Of a DNA stretch of 64,000 nucleotides, positions 31,011-40,554 are shown piece by piece (position 1 is the first letter of the stretch; each line of letters opens with the position of its first letter). Made by a program: the position numbers and the translations under genes. Source of the stretch: Streptococcus sanguinis (GTDB lineage Bacteria > Bacillota > Bacilli > Lactobacillales > Streptococcaceae); assembly GCF_900635155.1 (NCBI RefSeq), contig NZ_LR134002.1:2230001-2294000 (forward strand), written 5' to 3'. The notes under the pieces are model-generated. The model ran no database searches. It worked only from the letters and a program-made list of their open reading frames with translations, and was not told where the DNA came from.

Positions 31011-31946
31011 TCACTCCTCCACAAAGAGTCCTAAGATATGGACATTGTCCGCTACGGAGACAAAGGCAGTTGGATCCGTATTTTTCATGATTTGCTTGAA
31101 TTCATTAAACTCAGCTCGGGTAATAACCGTCACCAGAACGGCTTTTTGCTCATGATTGTAAGTTCCCTCGGCGCCATGGATCACTGTCGCCCCGCGATGC
31201 AGCTTGTTGTGAATCTTATCAATCACCCTGTCCGGATGGCTGGTGATAATCATAGCCTGCATGCGCTTCTGCTTGGTAAAGACAGCATCCGTCACCCGGC
31301 TAGATACAAAAATGGTAATCATGGAGTACAGCGCATATTCCCATCCAAAGGTCAGACCCGCAATCAGCATAATAATCCCATTGACAATAAAGGAAATATG
31401 GCCGACATTCCTACCTGTTTTCTTGCGAACAGTCAGACTGACAATATCCGTCCCACCGCTGGAAATACTGGACTTAAGGGCAAAGCCAATCCCCGCCCCC
31501 ATGACCACACCGCCGAAAAGGGCGTTGATAATAGGATTATCAGTCAAGGTCACTTCCGGCACAAACTGGATAAAGAGCGAGCTCATCGTAACCGTGATAA
31601 AGGTAAAAATGGTAAACTTATGCCCAATCTGGTACCAGGCCAGGATCATGAGCGGAATATTGATGGCGTAAAAAGTCACAGAAACCGGAATGGTGAAACC
31701 TAAGAAACGAGTACTGAGGGCAGTAATGACCTGCGCCAGACCAGTCGCCCCGCTGGAATAAACATGCCCCGGCTGAAAGAAGAAATTGACTGCGACAGCC
31801 GACAAAAAGCCATAGACAAGCGAGGCAGAAATCTTCTCATCGTACTTCTCACGCGAGATACTCTTTAAAGACCGCAAAATCTTAAAATTATAAGCAAACC
31901 TGCGGACATAATAGCGAAAGAGTTTATAAAAATTAGTCTTCTTCAT
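31011..31946 (-). CDS. YitT family membrane protein (DUF2179)
   Basis: A 311-residue protein with about five membrane helices in the first two thirds (including [20 protein letters not shown] and the [17 protein letters not shown] loop) and a C-terminal cytoplasmic DUF2179 domain starting at about residue 225 ([20 protein letters not shown]). Its start overlaps the end of aspS by 14 bases, so it is probably cotranscribed with it. Function is not established. Confidence 0.85.
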   Translation of the reverse strand: MKKTNFYKLFRYYVRRFAYNFKILRSLKSISREKYDEKISASLVYGFLSAVAVNFFFQPGHVYSSGATGLAQVITALSTRFLGFTIPVSVTFYAINIPLMILAWYQIGHKFTIFTFITVTMSSLFIQFVPEVTLTDNPIINALFGGVVMGAGIGFALKSSISSGGTDIVSLTVRKKTGRNVGHISFIVNGIIMLIAGLTFGWEYALYSMITIFVSSRVTDAVFTKQKRMQAMIITSHPDRVIDKIHNKLHRGATVIHGAEGTYNHEQKAVLVTVITRAEFNEFKQIMKNTDPTAFVSVADNVHILGLFVEE

Positions 31947-33687
31947 GTGCTTCCACTTGTAAACTTAATTCCTCTAATTGAGCGACCGATACTGGACTAG
32001 GTGCCTGTGTCATTGGATCAGAAGCCTTGTTATTCTTTGGAAAGGCAATGACTTCACGAATATTTTCTTCACCAGCCAAGAGCATCACAAAGCGGTCCAA
32101 GCCCAAAGCCAAGCCGCCATGCGGTGGAAAACCATAGTCCATAGCCTCCAGAAGGAAGCCAAACTGCTCAGTAGCTTCTTGATTTGAGAATCCAAGCGCC
32201 TTGAACATCCGCTCCTGCAAGTCTTTCTGGTTGATCCGAAGACTTCCGCCACCCAGCTCATAGCCATTGAGGACGATATCATAGGCCACAGCCCGTACCT
32301 TGCTCAGGTCTCCTTCTAGTTCTTGCTCAGAATCTTTCTGCGGTAAGGTGAAAGGATGGTGGGCGCTCATGTAGCGACCCTCTTCTTCTGACCATTCAAA
32401 CATTGGCCAGTCCACCACCCAAAGGTAGTTAAATGAATCTGGGTCTATCAAGTCTAACTCCTTGGCCAAACGCACCCGAAGAGCTCCCAAAGCTGCATTT
32501 GCCACTTCCAAAGTATCAGCCACAAAGAGCACCAGGTCATTATTTTCAAGCTGTAAAGCTTCTGTCAACGGATTTGTCAAGTCTGTTAAGAACTTAGCAA
32601 CTGGACCAGCCAGCTCACCATCAGCCACTTTCACCCAAGCAAGCCCCTTAGCACCATGCTGTTTTGCTTGCTCTGTCAGTTTGTCAATATCTTTGCGAGA
32701 GTATTTATCTGCAGCATTTTTCACGACGATAGCCTTGACAGCTGGAGCCTCTGAAAAGACCTTGAAGTCAACTCCCTTGACAAGCTCTGTCAAGTCCTGC
32801 AGCAACATCTCAAAGCGTGTATCTGGCTTATCAACCCCATAAAGAGCCATAGCATCATCATACTTCATGCGGGGGAAAGGCAGCTCAACGTCAATGCCCT
32901 TAGTTTCCTTCATAACACGAGCAATCAAGCCTTCTGTAATGTCCTGAATCTCCTGACCAGACAAGAAAGAAGTCTCCAAGTCCACCTGAGTAAACTCTGG
33001 CTGACGATCACCACGCAAGTCCTCGTCTCGGAAACATTTTACAATCTGGTAATAACGGTCGAAACCAGCATTCATCAAGAGCTGTTTGGTAATCTGCGGA
33101 CTCTGTGGCAGAGCGTAAAAATGCCCCTGATGAACTCGGCTAGGCACCAAGTAATCACGCGCTCCTTCTGGCGTTGACTTAGATAGGAAAGGTGTTTCCA
33201 CATCAAGAAACTCCAGCTCATCTAGATAGTTGCGGATAGAGTGAGTCACCTTGGCACGGAGCTTGAAGTTCTCCAGCATCTCTGGCCGGCGCAAGTCCAG
33301 ATAACGGTAGCGCAAGCGCGTATCGTCATTCACCTCGATGCCGTCTTTGATTTCAAAAGGAGTTGTCTTGGCTGTATTTAAGACAGTCAGGCTTTCCACA
33401 TGCAGCTCCACGCTTCCTGTTGCCAGCTTGTCATTAGCCTGCTCACGCGCAGCCACCTTGCCTGTCACCTCCAGCACAAACTCACTGCGCAGGCTTTCTG
33501 CGGTTGCCATGACCTCTGCAGACACTGTCTCAGGATTGATGACCAGCTGCATAATGCCCTCGCGGTCGCGCAAATCAATGAAAATCAGACCGCCCAAATC
33601 CCGACGGCGGGCAACCCAGCCCTTCAAAGTGACTTCCTGACCAACATGCTCCTTGCGAACACGCCCAGCATACATAGAACGTTTCAT
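31933..33687 (-). CDS. aspS: Aspartyl-tRNA synthetase
   Basis: A 584-residue class II synthetase charging tRNA-Asp. An OB-fold anticodon-binding domain (about 1-105) has [20 protein letters not shown]. Motif 2 appears as [19 protein letters not shown], the bacterial GAD insertion lies at about 290-410, and motif 3 is [14 protein letters not shown]. This is the full-length bacterial type. A likely extended -10 (TGGTAAAAT, -10 at 33719-33724) lies upstream. No T-box leader is seen. Confidence 0.97.
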   Translation of the reverse strand: MKRSMYAGRVRKEHVGQEVTLKGWVARRRDLGGLIFIDLRDREGIMQLVINPETVSAEVMATAESLRSEFVLEVTGKVAAREQANDKLATGSVELHVESLTVLNTAKTTPFEIKDGIEVNDDTRLRYRYLDLRRPEMLENFKLRAKVTHSIRNYLDELEFLDVETPFLSKSTPEGARDYLVPSRVHQGHFYALPQSPQITKQLLMNAGFDRYYQIVKCFRDEDLRGDRQPEFTQVDLETSFLSGQEIQDITEGLIARVMKETKGIDVELPFPRMKYDDAMALYGVDKPDTRFEMLLQDLTELVKGVDFKVFSEAPAVKAIVVKNAADKYSRKDIDKLTEQAKQHGAKGLAWVKVADGELAGPVAKFLTDLTNPLTEALQLENNDLVLFVADTLEVANAALGALRVRLAKELDLIDPDSFNYLWVVDWPMFEWSEEEGRYMSAHHPFTLPQKDSEQELEGDLSKVRAVAYDIVLNGYELGGGSLRINQKDLQERMFKALGFSNQEATEQFGFLLEAMDYGFPPHGGLALGLDRFVMLLAGEENIREVIAFPKNNKASDPMTQAPSPVSVAQLEELSLQVEAHEED

Positions 33688-33718
33688 CTTTACTCTCCAA
33701 ATTTTTAATTCTGTTACT

Positions 33719-33727
33719 ATTTTACCA
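33719..33727 (-). promoter_or_regulatory. Likely aspS promoter
   Basis: The minus strand reads TGGTAAAAT, an extended -10 with hexamer TAAAAT (33719-33724), 32 bases ahead of the aspS start. The -35 region is weak. Confidence 0.4.
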
Positions 33728-33856
33728 CAAAGAGCCTAAGAAAGCCCTTCTGTCCGTTCTTTTTCTGAAAAATATTAAAGCACATTATTTCTAATGCTGA
33801 CAGTTATGACAAAAGGCCTGAGGCAAAGACCCCAGACCCACTGTCTACTCTATAGA

Positions 33857-34069
33857 TTATTCCTTTTTCTTGCGATCCTCATAGAGACTAGGCGCAAATG
33901 CTTTTGTCACCATGGCCGTCACGAAGCGAAAAACTCCCGCTGCCAGACCAAAAATCGGCGCCAAGGCACGGAAGAAAAAATCACCCCGCATAAAATAACA
34001 AAGCAGACCAGTAATCACAAAGATAGCCAAACCCTGCACCACAACCACCAATAATATTTTCTTCATCAT
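33857..34069 (-). CDS. Small membrane protein, unknown
   Basis: A 70-residue protein with two hydrophobic spans (about residues 4-24 and 32-52) and a short basic C-terminus ending YEDRKKKE. I do not recognise a family. The start has two adjacent ATG codons; GAGGGA lies so close to the first that the second may be the true start. It has its own promoter with a palindrome overlapping the -35 box, so expression may be controlled. Confidence 0.6.
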   Translation of the reverse strand: MMKKILLVVVVQGLAIFVITGLLCYFMRGDFFFRALAPIFGLAAGVFRFVTAMVTKAFAPSLYEDRKKKE

Positions 34070-34090
34070 TCCCTCGACTTTCTATAGACT

Positions 34091-34124
34091 ATTATAGCAT
34101 AATATGCAGTGTATCAACTGATAC
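34091..34124 (-). promoter_or_regulatory. Promoter with overlapping palindrome
   Basis: On the minus strand TTGATA (34112-34117) and TATAAT (34091-34096) are 15 bases apart. The -35 lies inside the palindrome GTATCA-AC-TGATAC (34111-34124), a possible operator for a dimeric repressor. It reads toward the 70-residue membrane protein. The rest of the stretch 34125-34327 is AT-rich, and no gene is seen. Confidence 0.45.
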
Positions 34125-34327
34125 TTCCTCTACAACAATTTAAAACGATATTATAATAAATAGCTAAATCATAATTGATTTAGTACATAATTTCAAATAC
34201 AATACTCCAAATTTTATAAACTTAAGGCTTTAACAATTAACTCACTTATCAAGAATATCCAAAAATAAAATACCTAAGATATAGTTTTTCCTAACTTCAA
34301 AAAGAGGAGGTTCTTCGATTTAAACAT

Positions 34328-34353
34328 CAAAAAAGAGAGAATTTATCTCTCTT
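34328..34353 (-). terminator. Terminator after the lipoprotein gene
   Basis: A 7-bp stem AAGAGAG/CTCTCTT (34333-34339 and 34347-34353) is followed on the minus strand by TTTTTTG. A second AT-rich hairpin GATTAAAA/TTTTAATC lies at 34381-34407, nearer to the lipoprotein stop. Confidence 0.6.
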
Positions 34354-34414
34354 AGTTAATTTTTATCGCTTATCAATAAATGATTAAAAATTAAAATTAT
34401 TTTAATCAAAGTTG

Positions 34415-35284
34415 TTACACTTTTGATTTATCAGATGATGAAGATGAACTTGAGTCAGATTTTGATCCAGAATCTGTTGTTTTGTTTCCTTTACGTGTTT
34501 CAGCATCATTAGACGAATACTCATTCACAAAAATAGATTTCCGTAATTCAAGGAAGCTCTCATCAGTAAGAATGTAGCGACCTTCCTTGGTTTTAGTTAA
34601 CTCCATTGTAAACTCACGTGGTTCAATGTAACCAAAGTCCTCATTCATACGATCAAAAGCATAGTAGAAAAGGAAGTTATTAAGCAGAGCTAAACGTTTT
34701 TCAAGATCCGGATCAGTCGAATCTTCCAACTCTTTTACATCTTCAATTCCATTTTCAAAGAGACTCGCTTTAGCAAGATTAATCACATTCGCCAAATCAC
34801 GGGTTGCAATAGCACGAGACTTAAACGTTACTGTTGCAGTATCTTCATCATCCTCAACACCAGTAATCTCAAAATCATCCCCAATAGTTGCCAAAACTTT
34901 AAAACGAGCCTGATCAAACAACTCTAAAGTTTTTGATGGAGTAAACGATTCAGTCTTTAAATCGATAGTATAATCTTCTTCTGGCGTATATTTGGATATG
35001 TTTTCATCTACGTAGGCTTGAGAAATTCCTTTCTTCCATTTGTCAACAGAAGTCCCCATCAAGGTTGTAAAACCTGAAGAATGATCTGTAAAGACTGCTC
35101 GCAGAATAATATCGGCATCTTTCTCAATTCGCTTTTCATTCGTTTCTTTCTCAGATGAGGATGAAGATGATTGCTCTGTCTTCACATCTTCTGATTTTTT
35201 CTTCTCCGTTCTTGGTAGCATTGAGCAAGCTCCAAGCAAAAGAACACAGGCAGGCAATACACCAAATTTAAGGATTTTTTTCAT
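34415..35284 (-). CDS. Secreted lipoprotein, unknown
   Basis: A 289-residue predicted lipoprotein. A basic start (MKKILKF) and a hydrophobic stretch lead to the lipobox LLGAC with the lipidated cysteine at residue 20. A serine/glutamate-rich linker follows (about 35-50). The central region of about 200 residues is mixed alpha/beta with no motif I recognise, perhaps a DUF5105-like fold, and the C-terminus is a serine run (about 275-286). It would sit on the outer face of the membrane. An extended -10 (TGGTATAAT, 35317-35325) and an AAAGGAG Shine-Dalgarno are present. It is inserted between hisS and aspS. Confidence 0.75.
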   Translation of the reverse strand: MKKILKFGVLPACVLLLGACSMLPRTEKKKSEDVKTEQSSSSSSEKETNEKRIEKDADIILRAVFTDHSSGFTTLMGTSVDKWKKGISQAYVDENISKYTPEEDYTIDLKTESFTPSKTLELFDQARFKVLATIGDDFEITGVEDDEDTATVTFKSRAIATRDLANVINLAKASLFENGIEDVKELEDSTDPDLEKRLALLNNFLFYYAFDRMNEDFGYIEPREFTMELTKTKEGRYILTDESFLELRKSIFVNEYSSNDAETRKGNKTTDSGSKSDSSSSSSSDKSKV

Positions 35285-35316
35285 CGTTTCTCCTTTTAAA
35301 TTAATAGAATATGACC

Positions 35317-35325
35317 ATTATACCA
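35317..35325 (-). promoter_or_regulatory. Extended -10 promoter for the lipoprotein gene
   Basis: The minus strand reads TGGTATAAT with a perfect hexamer at 35317-35322, 33 bases ahead of the start codon. No strong -35 is seen. Confidence 0.5.
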
Positions 35326-35425
35326 AAATATCATCCACTTGTTGGTTTATATCATATTCTTGTAACAAAACTGTAGTATTTTTTATGGAATAGGAATTGT
35401 GCACTTTGCTTAAAACCCCAACTTC

Positions 35426-36691
35426 TCAAAAATAAGCTGATAGTTTTTTTTGGATTTTGTCTAGGCTAACAGTAATCTCCTCACGATTATGATTGTTCTT
35501 AACAGTCACCTGACCGCTCTCCACTTCGCTTTCCCCCAAGGTGATAAGAGTTTTGGCTTTAAAGATGTCAGCCGACTTAAACTGAGCCTTGAGCTTGCGG
35601 TCTAGATAATCCCTTTCTGCCGCAAATCCCTGTGCGCGGAGAGCCTGCACTAACTTCAATGCTCTGTCATTGGCACCAGGTCCTAAAACAGCTACATAAA
35701 CATCCAGAGCGGTTTCAATCGGCAGATCTACTCCTTGCTTTTTAAGTACGAGAAGTAGACGTTCTAAGCCCATACCAAAGCCAACACCTGGCGTCTCCGG
35801 ACCACCAAAGTAAGCCACCAGTCCATCATAACGGCCGCCAGCACAAATGGTCAGTTGACTGCCAGCTACCTCTGTCGTAAACTCGAAAATTGTGTGATTA
35901 TAGTAGTCTAGTCCACGAACCATATTGGTATTGATGACATAAGGGATTCGCAGGGTCTTCAGCATGGAACGAACAGCCGCAAAGTAGGTACTGCTCTTCT
36001 CATCCAGATAGTCCAGAATAGACGGAGCGCCTTCTACAGCCGCCTTGTCCTCGGGCTCTTTAGAATCCAGCACGCGCAGCGGATTCTCCTCCAAGCGACG
36101 TTGGCTATCGGCTGAGAGGCTAGCCTTCAGTGGAGTCAGATAATCAATCAAGGCCTGACGATAAGCAGCTCTGCTCTCAGGATTCCCTAGCGAGTTAAGC
36201 TCCAAGCTGACATTGGTAATGCCAATATCCTTGAAAAATTGAGCCGCCATGGCAATCATTTCTACATCTGTAGCAGGATTACTGGATCCAAAACACTCTG
36301 CTCCAATCTGGTGAAACTCGCGCAGACGGCCAGCCTGAGGTCGCTCATAGCGGAACATAGAGCCCATATAGTAGACTTTGACAGGCTTTTGCACTTCAGG
36401 AGCAAAAAGCTTGTTCTCTACATAAGAACGCACCACAGGCGCTGTCCCCTCTGGACGCAGCGTGATATGGCGGTCGCCCTTGTCATAGAAGTCATACATT
36501 TCCTTGGTCACGATGTCTGTCGTATCCCCGACCGAGCGGCTGATGACTTCATAGTGCTCAAAAATCGGCGTGCGGATTTCGCCGTAATTATATTTTTTAA
36601 ATGTCTTGCGGGCAAAGTCTTCTACATACTGCCACTTGGCTGATTCCTGAGGAAGAATGTCCTGAGTTCCTTTAGGTTTTTGTAATTTCAT
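35426..36691 (-). CDS. hisS: Histidyl-tRNA synthetase
   Basis: A 421-residue class II synthetase charging tRNA-His. It opens [17 protein letters not shown]. It has motif 2 [20 protein letters not shown], the histidine-binding signatures [14 protein letters not shown] and CAGGRYDGL, and motif 3 [13 protein letters not shown]. The C-terminal anticodon domain spans about 330-421. A GGCGGAGG Shine-Dalgarno and an extended -10 (TGATAGAAT, -10 at 36722-36727) lie upstream. No T-box is seen. Confidence 0.97.
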   Translation of the reverse strand: MKLQKPKGTQDILPQESAKWQYVEDFARKTFKKYNYGEIRTPIFEHYEVISRSVGDTTDIVTKEMYDFYDKGDRHITLRPEGTAPVVRSYVENKLFAPEVQKPVKVYYMGSMFRYERPQAGRLREFHQIGAECFGSSNPATDVEMIAMAAQFFKDIGITNVSLELNSLGNPESRAAYRQALIDYLTPLKASLSADSQRRLEENPLRVLDSKEPEDKAAVEGAPSILDYLDEKSSTYFAAVRSMLKTLRIPYVINTNMVRGLDYYNHTIFEFTTEVAGSQLTICAGGRYDGLVAYFGGPETPGVGFGMGLERLLLVLKKQGVDLPIETALDVYVAVLGPGANDRALKLVQALRAQGFAAERDYLDRKLKAQFKSADIFKAKTLITLGESEVESGQVTVKNNHNREEITVSLDKIQKKLSAYF

Positions 36692-36721
36692 CTTCTGACC
36701 TCCGCCTTCTTTAGTACTTAT

Positions 36722-36730
36722 ATTCTATCA
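36722..36730 (-). promoter_or_regulatory. Likely hisS promoter
   Basis: The minus strand reads TGATAGAAT, an extended -10 with hexamer TAGAAT (36722-36727), about 30 bases before the hisS start codon. Confidence 0.45.
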
Positions 36731-36808
36731 TAAGTCCGCCATTTTGAGGAGCCCGAAAGGGATTTTTCGTTTGGAAGAACTAAATCCGTTTTCATGTTCC
36801 AAAATAGC

Positions 36809-36837
36809 TTGAAAAAAAGTCTGAATTGTGAGAAAAT
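36809..36837 (+). promoter_or_regulatory. Likely promoter of the DUF59 gene
   Basis: TTGAAA (36809-36814) and GAAAAT (36832-36837) are 17 bases apart, with TGA just ahead of the -10. The gene start is 34 bases downstream, preceded by AGAAGGGG. Confidence 0.4.
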
Positions 36838-36871
36838 AAAAACAATTCAACTGAGATAGAAGGGGATAGCA

Positions 36872-37213
36872 ATGAGAGACGATATCAAAATCAATGACCG
36901 AGCAGCTGCCATTCAGGATAAATTGGTGGAGAAGCTCGAGCGTATTTACGATCCGGATGTAGAGTTGGATGTTTATAACTTAGGGTTGATTTATGAAATT
37001 AACTTAGACGAAAACGGCCACTGCAAGGTTGTTATGACCTTTACTGATACAGCCTGCGACTGTGCTGAGAGTCTGCCCATCGCCATTATGGACTCTCTTA
37101 AGAAAATTGATGAGATTGAAAGTGCCTCTGTTGAGGTTACTTGGTCTCCTGCTTGGAAAATCACTCGTATCAGTCGCTTCGGCCGCATTGCTTTGGGAAT
37201 CAGTCCTAGATAA
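36872..37213 (+). CDS. DUF59/SufT-like iron-sulfur assembly factor
   Basis: A 113-residue protein of the MIP18/SufT family, whose members help load iron-sulfur clusters on target enzymes. The family motif DPDVELDVYNLGLIYEI (about residues 28-44) and the conserved cysteine region FTDTACDCAESLP are present, followed by VEVTWSPAWKITRISR, close to the family motif for cluster transfer. It faces ilvD, whose product is a cluster-dependent dehydratase, with a shared terminator between them. Confidence 0.85.
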   Translation: MRDDIKINDRAAAIQDKLVEKLERIYDPDVELDVYNLGLIYEINLDENGHCKVVMTFTDTACDCAESLPIAIMDSLKKIDEIESASVEVTWSPAWKITRISRFGRIALGISPR

Positions 37214-37253
37214 GAAAATAATTAACTTATCAGTATTTAAAATAAAAATATCA

Positions 37254-37283
37254 AACCCGCTAGAAAAACTAGCGGGTTCTTTT
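37254..37283. terminator. Shared terminator between DUF59 gene and ilvD
   Basis: A perfect 10-bp stem AACCCGCTAG/CTAGCGGGTT with an A5 loop (37254-37278) is followed by CTTTTGT. Convergent genes on both sides could use it. Confidence 0.75.
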
Positions 37284-37295
37284 GTCATATATAGG

Positions 37296-38999
37296 CTATT
37301 TCTTGCCGGTTTCTTCTGGTTTCCAGAAGTCAGTAACAGCACCTTTAGCAGCAGAAGATACCATGTGGGCATATTTACCCAATACCCCGCGGCTATAAAG
37401 CGGTGGAATAGTCGTTTCTGCCTTACGTTTCGCCAGCTCTTCGTCAGAGATCGCCATAGAAATTTCCTTGGTGTCTTGGTCAACCGTGACCATATCGCCT
37501 GTACGAAGATAGGCAATCGGGCCACCATCCTGAGCTTCCGGAGCAATGTGTCCGACAACCAAGCCGTAAGTACCGCCTGAGAAGCGGCCGTCAGTTAGAA
37601 GTGCCACCTTGTCCCCTTGACCTTTCCCTACGATGATAGAAGAAAGTGACAGCATTTCTGGCATACCAGGGCCACCCTTTGGTCCAACATAGCGAACCAC
37701 GACCACATCGCCATCGACCACTTCATCAGCCAGTACAGCATCAATAGCTGCTTCTTCTGAGTCAAAGACCTTGGCTGGTCCGACGTGACGGCGTACTTTA
37801 ACACCAGAAACCTTAGCAACAGCACCATCTGGAGCCAGATTCCCATGCAAGATGATAAGCGGACCGTCTGCACGTTTTGGATTTTCAAGCGGCATAATAA
37901 CCTTTTGACCTGGTGTCAGATCAGCAAATTCTGCCAGATTCTCTGCCACCGTTTTACCTGTACAAGTAATGCGGTCGCCATGCAGGAAGCCGTTCGCCAA
38001 GAGATATTTCATCACAGCCGGCACTCCCCCAACCTCATAAAGGTCTTGGAAGACATACTGACCGGATGGTTTCAAGTCAGCCAAATGTGGTACCTTCTCT
38101 TGAATGACATTAAAGTCATCAAGAGTCAGCTCAACATTGGCCGCATGCGCCATGGCCAGCAAGTGCAGAGTAGCATTTGTAGAACCACCCAGAGCCATGG
38201 TCACTGTGATTGCATCTTCAAAGGCTTCGCGTGTCAAGATGTCAGACGGCTTCAGCCCCATTTTCAGCATTTTCACAACAGCACGACCAGCTGCTTCGAT
38301 ATCCTCTTGCTTATCCTTGGACTCAGCTGGGTGAGAAGAAGAGCCTGGCAAGCTCATGCCCAGAACTTCAATAGCCGTCGCCATAGTGTTGGCCGTATAC
38401 ATACCGCCACAGCCACCAGGACCAGGGCATGCATTACACTCAATGCGGCGCACTTCCTCAGCTGTCAAGTCACCATGGTTCCATTTCCCAATTCCTTCAA
38501 AGACAGAAACCAAGTCAATATCCTTGCCGTCCAGATTCCCCGGCGCAATCGTTCCGCCGTAGGCAAAGACAGCAGGAATATCCATATTAGCAATGGCAAT
38601 CATGGAGCCAGGCATATTTTTATCACAGCCCCCGATAGCTACAAAGGCATCCACATTATGCCCACCCATTGCAGCCTCGATGGAGTCTGCGATGATGTCG
38701 CGTGAGGTCAGAGAGAAGCGCATACCTGGCGTTCCCATGGCAATTCCGTCCGCAACCGTAATAGTCCCGTACTGAACAGGCCAAGCGCCCTCTGCTTTGA
38801 TACCTTCCTTGGCTAGCTTGCCCAAATCATGCAAATGGATGTTACAAGGTGTATTTTCCGCCCAAGTGGAAATCACCCCAACAATAGGCGTTTCAAAATC
38901 TTTATCAGTCATCCCCGTCGCGCGAAGCATGGCACGGTTAGGAGATTTAACCATACTGTCATAAATCTTACTTCTGTGACGAATGTCCTTATCTGTCAT
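37296..38999 (-). CDS. ilvD: Dihydroxy-acid dehydratase
   Basis: A 567-residue enzyme dehydrating dihydroxy acids to 2-keto acids in valine, leucine and isoleucine synthesis. It uses an iron-sulfur cluster held by cysteines such as those in [13 protein letters not shown] and [18 protein letters not shown]. The C-terminal [20 protein letters not shown] segment is typical of the IlvD/Edd family. The ATG at 38999 has AAAGGGAAAGAT ahead; the frame opens 15 bases earlier at an ATG without a site. No leader peptide or T-box is visible upstream. Confidence 0.96.
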   Translation of the reverse strand: MTDKDIRHRSKIYDSMVKSPNRAMLRATGMTDKDFETPIVGVISTWAENTPCNIHLHDLGKLAKEGIKAEGAWPVQYGTITVADGIAMGTPGMRFSLTSRDIIADSIEAAMGGHNVDAFVAIGGCDKNMPGSMIAIANMDIPAVFAYGGTIAPGNLDGKDIDLVSVFEGIGKWNHGDLTAEEVRRIECNACPGPGGCGGMYTANTMATAIEVLGMSLPGSSSHPAESKDKQEDIEAAGRAVVKMLKMGLKPSDILTREAFEDAITVTMALGGSTNATLHLLAMAHAANVELTLDDFNVIQEKVPHLADLKPSGQYVFQDLYEVGGVPAVMKYLLANGFLHGDRITCTGKTVAENLAEFADLTPGQKVIMPLENPKRADGPLIILHGNLAPDGAVAKVSGVKVRRHVGPAKVFDSEEAAIDAVLADEVVDGDVVVVRYVGPKGGPGMPEMLSLSSIIVGKGQGDKVALLTDGRFSGGTYGLVVGHIAPEAQDGGPIAYLRTGDMVTVDQDTKEISMAISDEELAKRKAETTIPPLYSRGVLGKYAHMVSSAAKGAVTDFWKPEETGKK

Positions 39000-39197
39000 A
39001 TCTTTCCCTTTCATTGCTGTAATCTTTGTGCTTTATTATACCACACTTAGGCTGCATTTTACAGAGGAAAATTTTTAAATTTTCAGAAGATTGGGAAAAT
39101 ATAGAGGCGGATTTGAAACTTTTTCCTATCAAGCAAAAAGAAGACAACTAGAAGCTCAGGGGTTTTTCAAAAAGAAGAAAAAAATCTGTCAAGTAAC

Positions 39198-39226
39198 TTT
39201 ACTTTACAAAAAAGTTTTGTTATACT
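39198..39226 (+). promoter_or_regulatory. rpmF-rpmG promoter
   Basis: TTTACT (39198-39203) and TATACT (39221-39226) are separated by 17 bases, with TGT just ahead of the -10. The rpmF start is 62 bases downstream, with AAAGGAG before it. Confidence 0.65.
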
Positions 39227-39288
39227 GTTAAAGTTGATGAAAATAATCAAATTGAATCGAATTCACAAACTAAAAGGAGAAACAAACA

Positions 39289-39471
39289 ATGGCAGTACCT
39301 GCACGTCGCACTTCCAAAGCGAAGAAAAACAAACGCCGCACTCACTACAAAGTGACAGCTCCAACTGTAACTTTTGACGAAACTACTGGTGACTACTCAC
39401 GCTCTCACCGTGTATCCCTTAAAGGATACTACAAGGGCCGTAAGATCGCCAAAGCTGCTGCAGCAGAATAA
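39289..39471 (+). CDS. rpmF: 50S ribosomal protein L32, zinc-free form
   Basis: A 60-residue L32 beginning [20 protein letters not shown]. It has no cysteine pairs, unlike the zinc-ribbon L32 of many bacteria, so it belongs to the zinc-independent class. It is cotranscribed with rpmG, which starts 15 bases later. The plus-strand pair is set apart from the main ribosomal cluster. Confidence 0.97.
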   Translation: MAVPARRTSKAKKNKRRTHYKVTAPTVTFDETTGDYSRSHRVSLKGYYKGRKIAKAAAAE

Positions 39472-39486
39472 TAGAAGGGAGCTACC

Positions 39487-39636
39487 ATGCGCGTAAATAT
39501 TACACTTGAACACAAAGAATCTGGTGAACGCTTGTACCTTACTTCTAAAAACAAACGCAACACACCAGACCGTCTTCAATTGAAGAAATACTCACCAAAA
39601 CTTCGCAAGCACGTTGTGTTTACAGAAGTGAAGTAA
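39487..39636 (+). CDS. rpmG: 50S ribosomal protein L33, zinc-free form
   Basis: A 49-residue protein starting [20 protein letters not shown] and ending KHVVFTEVK, with no cysteines, so the zinc-free class of L33. AGAAGGGAG precedes the ATG. The 3' end of rpmG is, to my knowledge, one of the chromosomal sites used by integrative elements in streptococci, and accessory genes lie just downstream here. Confidence 0.95.
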
Positions 39637-39662
39637 GCATTCAATACGAATCAATACAGAAG

Positions 39663-39695
39663 AAAAACGCTGATTTCAAGCGTTTTTTCTTTTTG
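39663..39695 (+). terminator. Terminator after rpmG
   Basis: A 9-bp stem AAAAACGCT/AGCGTTTTT with a seven-base loop is followed by TTCTTTTT. It is 26 bases after the rpmG stop. Confidence 0.8.
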
Positions 39696-39731
39696 CCAAA
39701 TGCGATATATTGTACTGTATTTCAATTCAAA

Positions 39732-39755
39732 CTCTACCTTTTTCTCTACCTTTTT
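39732..39755. repeat. Two abutting 12-bp direct repeats
   Basis: The unit CTCTACCTTTTT occurs twice head to tail with no spacer. It lies in the noncoding stretch between the rpmG terminator and the cad genes. Short direct repeats like these can be integrase arm sites or remnants of an integration event; nothing else here proves that. Confidence 0.5.
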
Positions 39756-39787
39756 TAGATAAATATATCATCTGGATATTGAAGTTA

Positions 39788-39821
39788 AGCCCTGCTATAA
39801 TTTCGATGGCAGGGCTTTTTA
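39788..39821 (+). terminator. Orphan terminator upstream of cadD
   Basis: An 8-bp GC-rich stem AGCCCTGC/GCAGGGCT (39788-39795, 39809-39816) is followed by TTTTTAAT. No gene is seen ending just before it. It may be left from a lost gene, or act as a second stop for rpmFG transcription. Confidence 0.65.
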
Positions 39822-39867
39822 ATATTTGGTACACTACCTTCTTATCTATATTTTGATGGAGCTGAAG

Positions 39868-39896
39868 TTGACATCTACAAAGTTTAATGTTAAAAT
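39868..39896 (+). promoter_or_regulatory. cadDX promoter
   Basis: A perfect -35 TTGACA (39868-39873) and -10 TAAAAT (39891-39896) are separated by 17 bases. The start region overlaps the operator immediately downstream. Confidence 0.75.
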
Positions 39897-39897
39897 A

Positions 39898-39919
39898 CAT
39901 TCAAAAATATATTTGAATG
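39898..39919 (+). promoter_or_regulatory. CadC/CadX-type operator
   Basis: A perfect 8-bp inverted repeat CATTCAAA-N6-TTTGAATG. It has the form TCAAA-N6-TTTGA typical of cadmium-responsive ArsR-family operators such as the one on staphylococcal pI258, quoted from memory. It lies one base after the -10 box, where a bound repressor would block initiation. Confidence 0.75.
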
Positions 39920-39928
39920 AGGTGTTTT

Positions 39929-40543
39929 ATGGTTCAAAATATTGTTACTTCGATAATCCTGTATTCTGGGACAGCCGTAGACTTACTTATTATCCTAATG
40001 TTATTTTTTGCCAAAAGAAAAAGCAGAAAGGACATCATTAACATCTATTTAGGACAATTTCTAGGCTCTGTTAGTCTAATATTCCTAAGTTTGCTTTTTG
40101 CATTTGTCTTAAATTATATTCCTAGTAAAGAGATTTTAGGTTTACTCGGTTTGATTCCAATTTTCCTAGGACTCAAAGTTTTGCTTTTAGGAGATTCTGA
40201 TGGAGAAGCTATTGCAAAAGATGGTTTGCGCAAAGATAATAAAAACCTGATTTTTCTAGTCGCTATGATTACTTTTGCAAGTTGTGGTGCTGACAATATT
40301 GGTGTTTTTGTCCCATATTTTATTACCTTAAATTTAGCGAATTTGATAGTGGCTTTACTTACCTTTCTAGTCATGATTTATCTCTTGGTTTTTTCTGCCC
40401 AAAAATTGGCACAAGTCCCTTCTGTTGGAGAAACTTTGGAAAAATATAGCAGATGGTTTATTGCCGTTGTCTATTTAGGATTGGGGATGTATATCCTGAT
40501 TGAAAACAACAGCTTTGACATGCTATGGGCTGTGTTAGGCTAG
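39929..40543 (+). CDS. cadD: Cadmium resistance transporter CadD
   Basis: A 204-residue membrane protein of the CadD family in the LysE superfamily. About five to six hydrophobic spans are visible. A central hydrophilic stretch (GDSDGEAIAKDGLRKDNKN) separates two halves, and ITFASCGADNIGVFVPYF is the family hallmark. It exports cadmium, sometimes zinc. The ATG at 39929 has GAGGTG ahead; the frame opens 12 bases earlier at an ATG without a site. cadX begins 12 bases later. Confidence 0.9.
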   Translation: MVQNIVTSIILYSGTAVDLLIILMLFFAKRKSRKDIINIYLGQFLGSVSLIFLSLLFAFVLNYIPSKEILGLLGLIPIFLGLKVLLLGDSDGEAIAKDGLRKDNKNLIFLVAMITFASCGADNIGVFVPYFITLNLANLIVALLTFLVMIYLLVFSAQKLAQVPSVGETLEKYSRWFIAVVYLGLGMYILIENNSFDMLWAVLG

Positions 40544-40554
40544 GAGAAAAAATT

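Noticed and set aside
31038..31703. 221-codon plus-strand frame
   Set aside because: It is antisense to the YitT gene, whose protein has clear family features; the plus-strand product does not.
36692..36871. T-box or other tRNA-sensing leader ahead of hisS
   Set aside because: No GGGTGG-type antiterminator motif or terminator pair was found; the leader is only about 30 bases.
39826..40041. 71-codon plus-strand frame upstream of cadD
   Set aside because: It overlaps the cadD promoter, operator and coding start in another frame, and has no family features.
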